NCBI RefSeq assembly: GCF_004320525.1
Contig: NZ_SIHX01000004.1
Location: forward strand, 1-64,000
Origin: Arthrobacter sp. S39
Lineage (GTDB): Bacteria; Actinomycetota; Actinomycetes; Actinomycetales; Micrococcaceae
Direction of reading: 5' to 3'
Length of the DNA: 64,000 nucleotides
The notes under the pieces are model-generated. The model was not told where the DNA came from and did no database searches. It saw only the letters and a program-made list of their open reading frames with translations. Shown piece by piece: positions 60,072 through 64,000 of this stretch (its first letter is position 1; each line of letters starts with the position of its first letter). Made by a program: the position numbers and the translations under genes.

Positions 60072-61639
60072 GGCCTTCTCCAGGTTCGTCCGTCACGGGC
60101 CAGCAGCTCATCCGCGCTGGCGGGGCCCCAGGACCCCGGCGCGTAGGGTTCGGGCTGTTCGTTCAGTTCGGCCCAGTAGTCCTCGAACGGGTCCAGGATC
60201 TTCCAGGACAGTTCCACTTCCTCGTGCCGCGGGAACAACGGCGGCTCGCCGAGCAGGACGTCCAGGATCAGCCGCTCGTAGGCTTCGGGGCTGGACTCGG
60301 TGAAGGAGTGCCCGTAGCCGAAGTCCATGGTCACGTCGCGGACTTCCATCTGCGTGCCCGGGACCTTGGACCCGAACCGGATCGTCGCGCCCTCATCAGG
60401 CTGGACCCGGATCACCACAGCGTTCTGGCCGAAGTCATCCTCGCCGTGATCACGGAACAGCAGGTTTGGTGCGCGCTTGAACACCACGGCGATTTCGGTC
60501 ACACGGCGGCCCAGCCGCTTGCCCGCGCGCAGGTAGAACGGAACCCCGGCCCAGCGCCGGGTGTGGATGTCCACCCGGATCGCGGCGAACGTCTCCGTGG
60601 TCGAATCGGCCGGGATGCCGTCTTCCTCCAGGTAGCCCTGGACCTGTTCCCCGCCCTGCCAGCCGCCGGCGAACTGCCCGCGCGCTGAATGCGTGGACAG
60701 ATCATCCGGGAGCTTGACCGCGGCCAGGACCTTTTCCTTCTCGGCGCGCAGGTCATCGGCGTTGAAGGAAATGGGTTCCTCCATCGCGGTCAGCGCCAGC
60801 AGCTGCAGCAGGTGGTTCTGGATGACGTCGCGCGCAGCACCCACACCGTCGTAATACCCCGCCCGGCCGCCGGTGCCGATGTCCTCGGCCATGGTGATCT
60901 GGACATGGTCCACATAGTTCGCGTTCCACAACGGCTCGAACAGCTGGTTCGCGAAACGCAGCGCCAGGATGTTCTGCACCGTCTCCTTGCCCAGGTAATG
61001 ATCAATCCGGAACACAGCGTCCGGCGGGAACACCGACTCCACAATGTCATTCAACGCCCGGGCCGACTCCAGGTCATGCCCGAACGGCTTCTCGATCACC
61101 ACCCGCCGCCACTTCTCCCCGTCAGCCTGCGCCAGGCCGTGCTTGGACAGCTGCCGGCAGACCTGCTCAAACGCCTTCGGCGGAATCGAGAGGTAGAACG
61201 CGTGATTACCCCGCGTTCCGCGCTCCTCATCCAGGGCCGCAATCGTGTCACCCAGACGCTCAAAAGCGTCATCGTCGTCGAACTCGCCCTGAACAAACCG
61301 GACGCCCTCGGACAACTGGTTCCACACCGCCTCATCAAAAGGCGTGCGTGCGTAGGCCTGCACCGAGGACTTCACCTCAGCGGCGAAGTCCTCATCGCTC
61401 CAGGCCCGCCGCCCGAAGCCCACCAGCGCGAAACTCGGCGGCAGCAGGCCTCGGTTGGCAAGGTCATACACAGCCGGCATGAGCTTCTTACGGGCAAGAT
61501 CCCCGGTCACTCCGAAGAGCACCAGCGACGACGGACCGGCAATCCGGTTCAAACGGCGGTCACGCGGGTCACGGAGCGGATTGCGCCCTGATTTTCCGGA
61601 ACGCGTCCCGGAGGCCCTGCCGTATTCGGTTTCTGGCAT
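60068..61639 (-). CDS. zwf: Glucose-6-phosphate dehydrogenase
   Basis: The 523-residue enzyme catalyses the first step of the oxidative pentose-phosphate pathway. The dinucleotide motif is VLFGVTGDLARKKLMPAVYDL (about residues 38-58). The active-site block is RIDHYLGKETVQN (His in the signature), with IEKPFGHDLESARAL before it. QLFEPLWNANYVDHVQITMAEDIG and PFYLRAGKRLGRRVTEI are further family motifs. The 30-residue N-terminal tail rich in Arg and Gly is extra. ATG 61639 is 15 bases after the pgi stop (61655) on the same strand. Confidence 0.96.
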   Translation of the reverse strand: MPETEYGRASGTRSGKSGRNPLRDPRDRRLNRIAGPSSLVLFGVTGDLARKKLMPAVYDLANRGLLPPSFALVGFGRRAWSDEDFAAEVKSSVQAYARTPFDEAVWNQLSEGVRFVQGEFDDDDAFERLGDTIAALDEERGTRGNHAFYLSIPPKAFEQVCRQLSKHGLAQADGEKWRRVVIEKPFGHDLESARALNDIVESVFPPDAVFRIDHYLGKETVQNILALRFANQLFEPLWNANYVDHVQITMAEDIGTGGRAGYYDGVGAARDVIQNHLLQLLALTAMEEPISFNADDLRAEKEKVLAAVKLPDDLSTHSARGQFAGGWQGGEQVQGYLEEDGIPADSTTETFAAIRVDIHTRRWAGVPFYLRAGKRLGRRVTEIAVVFKRAPNLLFRDHGEDDFGQNAVVIRVQPDEGATIRFGSKVPGTQMEVRDVTMDFGYGHSFTESSPEAYERLILDVLLGEPPLFPRHEEVELSWKILDPFEDYWAELNEQPEPYAPGSWGPASADELLARDGRTWRRP

Positions 61640-61654
61640 GGTTGCTGTTGTGCC

Positions 61655-63289
61655 TTAGCTTTCAGTGACGGACGCTGACCGGGCGGCAAGCGCTGCAATG
61701 ATCTCCTGCAGCTGTGCCACGCCGGTGGCGCGCTCGGTCAGGTGCAGACGCAGGACGGGCCGTCCGTGCCCGGCCAGGACCTGGGCATCGCCGGCGGCCT
61801 GGGCGGAAATCAGTTCCCCGAAGGTGAACGGACGGTCCGGGATGGACAGGTCTTCCGCGGGAGCCGCCGTGACCTGGAGGAACACTCCGATCGCGGGGCC
61901 ACCCTTGTGGAACTGGCCGGTGGAGTGCAGGAAGCGCGGACCCCAGCCGAAGGTGACCGGACGGCCGCTCACTCCCGCGAGCTCGTCCCGGATGCCCTCG
62001 AGCTGCGCAAACGCGAGGCGGTCGAAGTATGCCTGGACGCTGAGGTAGCTGTCGGCCTCGAGCGTACCCAGCAGCGCACGGATGGCTTCTTCAGCCGTGG
62101 CCGCTTCGCCGAGCCAGTCTCCGCCGCGGACCTCGATGGCGCCGTCCACAAAAGCAGCCGGCGTCGGCTCGGGCTGCGCGTCGAGCAGGCCGCGGGCGGC
62201 GACCTTGGCGGCCTCCACATCCGGCTGGTCGAACGGGTTGATGCCCAGCAGGCGTCCGGCCACAGCGGTGGCGAACTCCCACACCATCATCTGGGTGGCC
62301 AGGCCACCGGCGATGGCAACTTCGTTTTCACCGAGCTCGACGTCGGCATCGGCAGCTACCAGCCGCACCACCAGGACGTCAGCCGCACCGGAGGTGACCT
62401 CCGGTGAGGCAGGTCCGGCGACGACCGGCAGGACGCCGGTGCCGAGCTTGCCGGTGGATTCCGCGATGAGCTGTTCGGCCCAGTCAGCGAAGCCCACGAT
62501 GCCGGAGCCGTCCTCCGCGATGACAATCTTGTTCCGCAGCGGGCTGGTTCCGCCGAGGGCGGTTGCGAGGGCCAGTCCGATGTTCTCGGCGGCGTCGTCG
62601 TTGAGGATTTCGGCGGCTTCCTCAGCCTCATCCAGGAAGGCCTGGATGTCCACGCCGGCCAGGCCCGAGGGGACCAGGCCGAACGCGGTGAGGGCCGAGT
62701 AGCGTCCGCCGACGTTGGGGTCCGCGTTGAAGACGGCACGGTAGCCGGCTTCGCGGGAGGCCTTGTCCAGCGGCGAACCGGGATCGGTGACGATGATGAT
62801 CCTGCTCTTGGCGTCAAGCCCGGCCTCGGTGAAGGCGTGCTCGAAGATCCGGCGCTGCGAATCGGTTTCCAGGGTGGAACCGGACTTGGACGAAACCACA
62901 ATCGCGGTCTCGGCCAGCCGGTCCGCCAGGGCAACACGGACCTGGTCCGGGTCCGTGCTGTCCAGCACAGTCAGCTCGACGCCAGCGGTGCCGGCGATGA
63001 CCTCGGGAGCGAGCGAGGAGCCGCCCATGCCGCAAAGCACGATCCGGGTCACGCCTTCGGCCCTCAGGGCATCGCGGAGTTCCAGAATGTCCGCAACCAG
63101 GGGCTGGGAGACGGTGGCCGCCTCAACCCAGCCGAGGCGGACAGCCGACTCGGCTTCGGCGTCGGGACCCCACAGTGTGTGGTCCTTGGCGAAGATCCGG
63201 GTGGCAATACGGTCCTCCACGAGGGTGGGGATGTGCTGCTCGAGTGCCTGCTGTGCGGCACCGGTGGCGTCGTAGCTGAGTGTGCTCAT
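61655..63289 (-). CDS. pgi: Glucose-6-phosphate isomerase
   Basis: The 544-residue enzyme interconverts glucose-6-phosphate and fructose-6-phosphate. The sugar-isomerase motif IVLCGMGGSSLAPEVI is near residue 87, IVVSSKSGSTLETDSQ near 125, the Glu/His catalytic region lies in the NPFDQPDVEAAK and GWGPRFLHSTGQFHKGGP segments, and the C-terminus is typical of the actinobacterial PGI branch. ATG 63289 is chosen because it begins STLSYDATGAAQQ, right after the tal stop (6 bases away); the frame open upstream overlaps tal. It is placed within the pentose-phosphate operon. Confidence 0.95.
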   Translation of the reverse strand: MSTLSYDATGAAQQALEQHIPTLVEDRIATRIFAKDHTLWGPDAEAESAVRLGWVEAATVSQPLVADILELRDALRAEGVTRIVLCGMGGSSLAPEVIAGTAGVELTVLDSTDPDQVRVALADRLAETAIVVSSKSGSTLETDSQRRIFEHAFTEAGLDAKSRIIIVTDPGSPLDKASREAGYRAVFNADPNVGGRYSALTAFGLVPSGLAGVDIQAFLDEAEEAAEILNDDAAENIGLALATALGGTSPLRNKIVIAEDGSGIVGFADWAEQLIAESTGKLGTGVLPVVAGPASPEVTSGAADVLVVRLVAADADVELGENEVAIAGGLATQMMVWEFATAVAGRLLGINPFDQPDVEAAKVAARGLLDAQPEPTPAAFVDGAIEVRGGDWLGEAATAEEAIRALLGTLEADSYLSVQAYFDRLAFAQLEGIRDELAGVSGRPVTFGWGPRFLHSTGQFHKGGPAIGVFLQVTAAPAEDLSIPDRPFTFGELISAQAAGDAQVLAGHGRPVLRLHLTERATGVAQLQEIIAALAARSASVTES

Positions 63290-63294
63290 GTGGG

Positions 63295-64000
63295 TTAGGA
63301 AGCCTTCCGTGCAGAAGCGAGGGCGCCTTCGACGTCGGCCAGCAGTTCCTTCCAGCTGGCCACGAACTTGTCCAGGCCTTCGGATTCGAGGATCGCGACG
63401 ACCTCGTTGTAGGAGATGCCCAGCCCGTCCAGTGCGTCCAGCGTGGCGTTGGCCTCGGCGTAGGTGCCGGAAACGGTGTCGCCGGTAACGACGCCGTGGT
63501 CGAACGTGGCGTCGAGGGTCTTCTCCGGCATGGTGTTGACCACGCCGGGGGCGACGAGTTCGGTGACGTAGAGGGTGTCCGGGTAGGCCGGGTCCTTCAC
63601 GCCGGTGGAGGCCCACAGCGGGCGCTGCGGCAGGGCGCCGGCTTCGGCCAGCAGGGCCCAGCGCTCGGTGGCGAAGAGCTCTTCGTAGACCTGGTAGGCC
63701 AGGCGGGCGTTGGCGACGCCGGCCTTGCCCTTGAGTGCCTTGGCCTCGTCGGTGCCGATGCCGTCAAGGCGCTTGTCGATTTCGGAGTCCACGCGGGAAA
63801 CGAAGAACGAGGCGACCGAGTGGATCTTGGACAGGTCGTGGCCGTTTTCCTTGGCCTGCTCCAGGCCGGACTGGAACGCGTTGATGACCGCACGGTAGCG
63901 CTCCAGGGAGAAGATCAGGGTCACGTTGACGCTGATGCCCTCGGCCAGGGTTGCGGTGATCGCTTCCAGGCCTTCAAGGGTTGCCGGGATCTTGATGTGG
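63295..64000 (-). CDS. tal: Transaldolase (C-terminal part)
   Basis: The gene runs off the window edge; about 235 codons are visible to the TAG at 63295-63297. The visible N-terminal end reads [14 protein letters not shown], where the Lys (codon 63991-63993) is the Schiff-base lysine of the family. [63 protein letters not shown] and [23 protein letters not shown] are all transaldolase signatures. The start and catalytic N-terminal strands are outside. It precedes pgi by 5 bases and heads the visible part of the tal-pgi-zwf-opcA-pgl operon. Confidence 0.94.
   Translation of the reverse strand, partial: HIKIPATLEGLEAITATLAEGISVNVTLIFSLERYRAVINAFQSGLEQAKENGHDLSKIHSVASFFVSRVDSEIDKRLDGIGTDEAKALKGKAGVANARLAYQVYEELFATERWALLAEAGALPQRPLWASTGVKDPAYPDTLYVTELVAPGVVNTMPEKTLDATFDHGVVTGDTVSGTYAEANATLDALDGLGISYNEVVAILESEGLDKFVASWKELLADVEGALASARKAS

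Noticed and set aside
61655..63616. Upstream extension of the pgi frame (653 codons)
   Set aside because: It overlaps the tal coding region; the conserved PGI N-terminus begins at ATG 63289.

Overview
The window is high-GC DNA with dense, mostly co-directional genes and many GTG starts. RbpA, WhiA, OpcA, an Eis-like acetyltransferase, a CoaE-GrpB fusion and a DUF222/HNH (13E12-type) protein all point to an actinobacterium. The gene order and protein types fit Micrococcaceae, most likely Arthrobacter or Pseudarthrobacter. It looks like core chromosome. I see no prophage, integrase, insertion sequence, CRISPR array, rRNA or tRNA. No stretch longer than about 260 bases lacks a gene.

Layout. 1-7.9 kb is a loosely organised accessory stretch: the tail of an HNH protein, YciO, an SRPBCC/DUF4166 pair, an orphan terpene-cyclase-fold protein, a frameshifted DUF1990 gene, a 54-residue membrane protein, DUF1801, a patatin-like hydrolase, an AlkD-like protein, and a second methionine aminopeptidase divergent from a small XRE regulator. 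7.9-12.8 kb is a likely potassium module: an APC/KUP-type transporter divergent from a KdpD-like kinase (without the KdpD sensor domain) and a KdpE-like regulator. 12.9-18.8 kb carries a VOC protein, a membrane-anchored coiled-coil protein next to a HAD/RNA-repair-type protein, a PiT phosphate transporter with a small membrane partner, a lipoprotein and a DHFR-like reductase. 18.8-31.6 kb holds a thioesterase, polA, GyrI-like and Eis-like proteins, a polysaccharide deacetylase, rpsA, a GNAT/YigZ pair, coaE-grpB and uvrB. 31.6-43.8 kb holds a candidate Mn(II) riboswitch with terC, an MFS exporter, a helicase-GNAT-peptidase run, tam, and a heterodimeric ABC exporter with its GntR regulator.

43.9-53.4 kb is a repair and cell-envelope block: uvrA, a HAD phosphatase, plsC, uvrC, rapZ, yvcK and whiA. 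53.5-58.4 kb is sodA followed by the lower-glycolysis run gap-pgk-tpiA-secG, then rbpA. 58.3-64 kb on the minus strand is the pentose-phosphate operon tal-pgi-zwf-opcA-pgl, convergent on rbpA with a 48-base overlap.

A recurring theme is leaderless transcription. A TANNNT-type -10 hexamer sits 6-7 bases before the start codon of at least 14 genes, including all three uvr genes and polA. uvrA also has a LexA-like box directly upstream of its -10. No complete undescribed multi-gene system is obvious. The best leads are the rewired KdpDE/transporter module, the Map/XRE pair with its palindrome, the HAD plus membrane-anchored pair, and the short upstream ORFs before the patatin gene and rpsA. Functions come from motif and family recognition by eye, without any database search.
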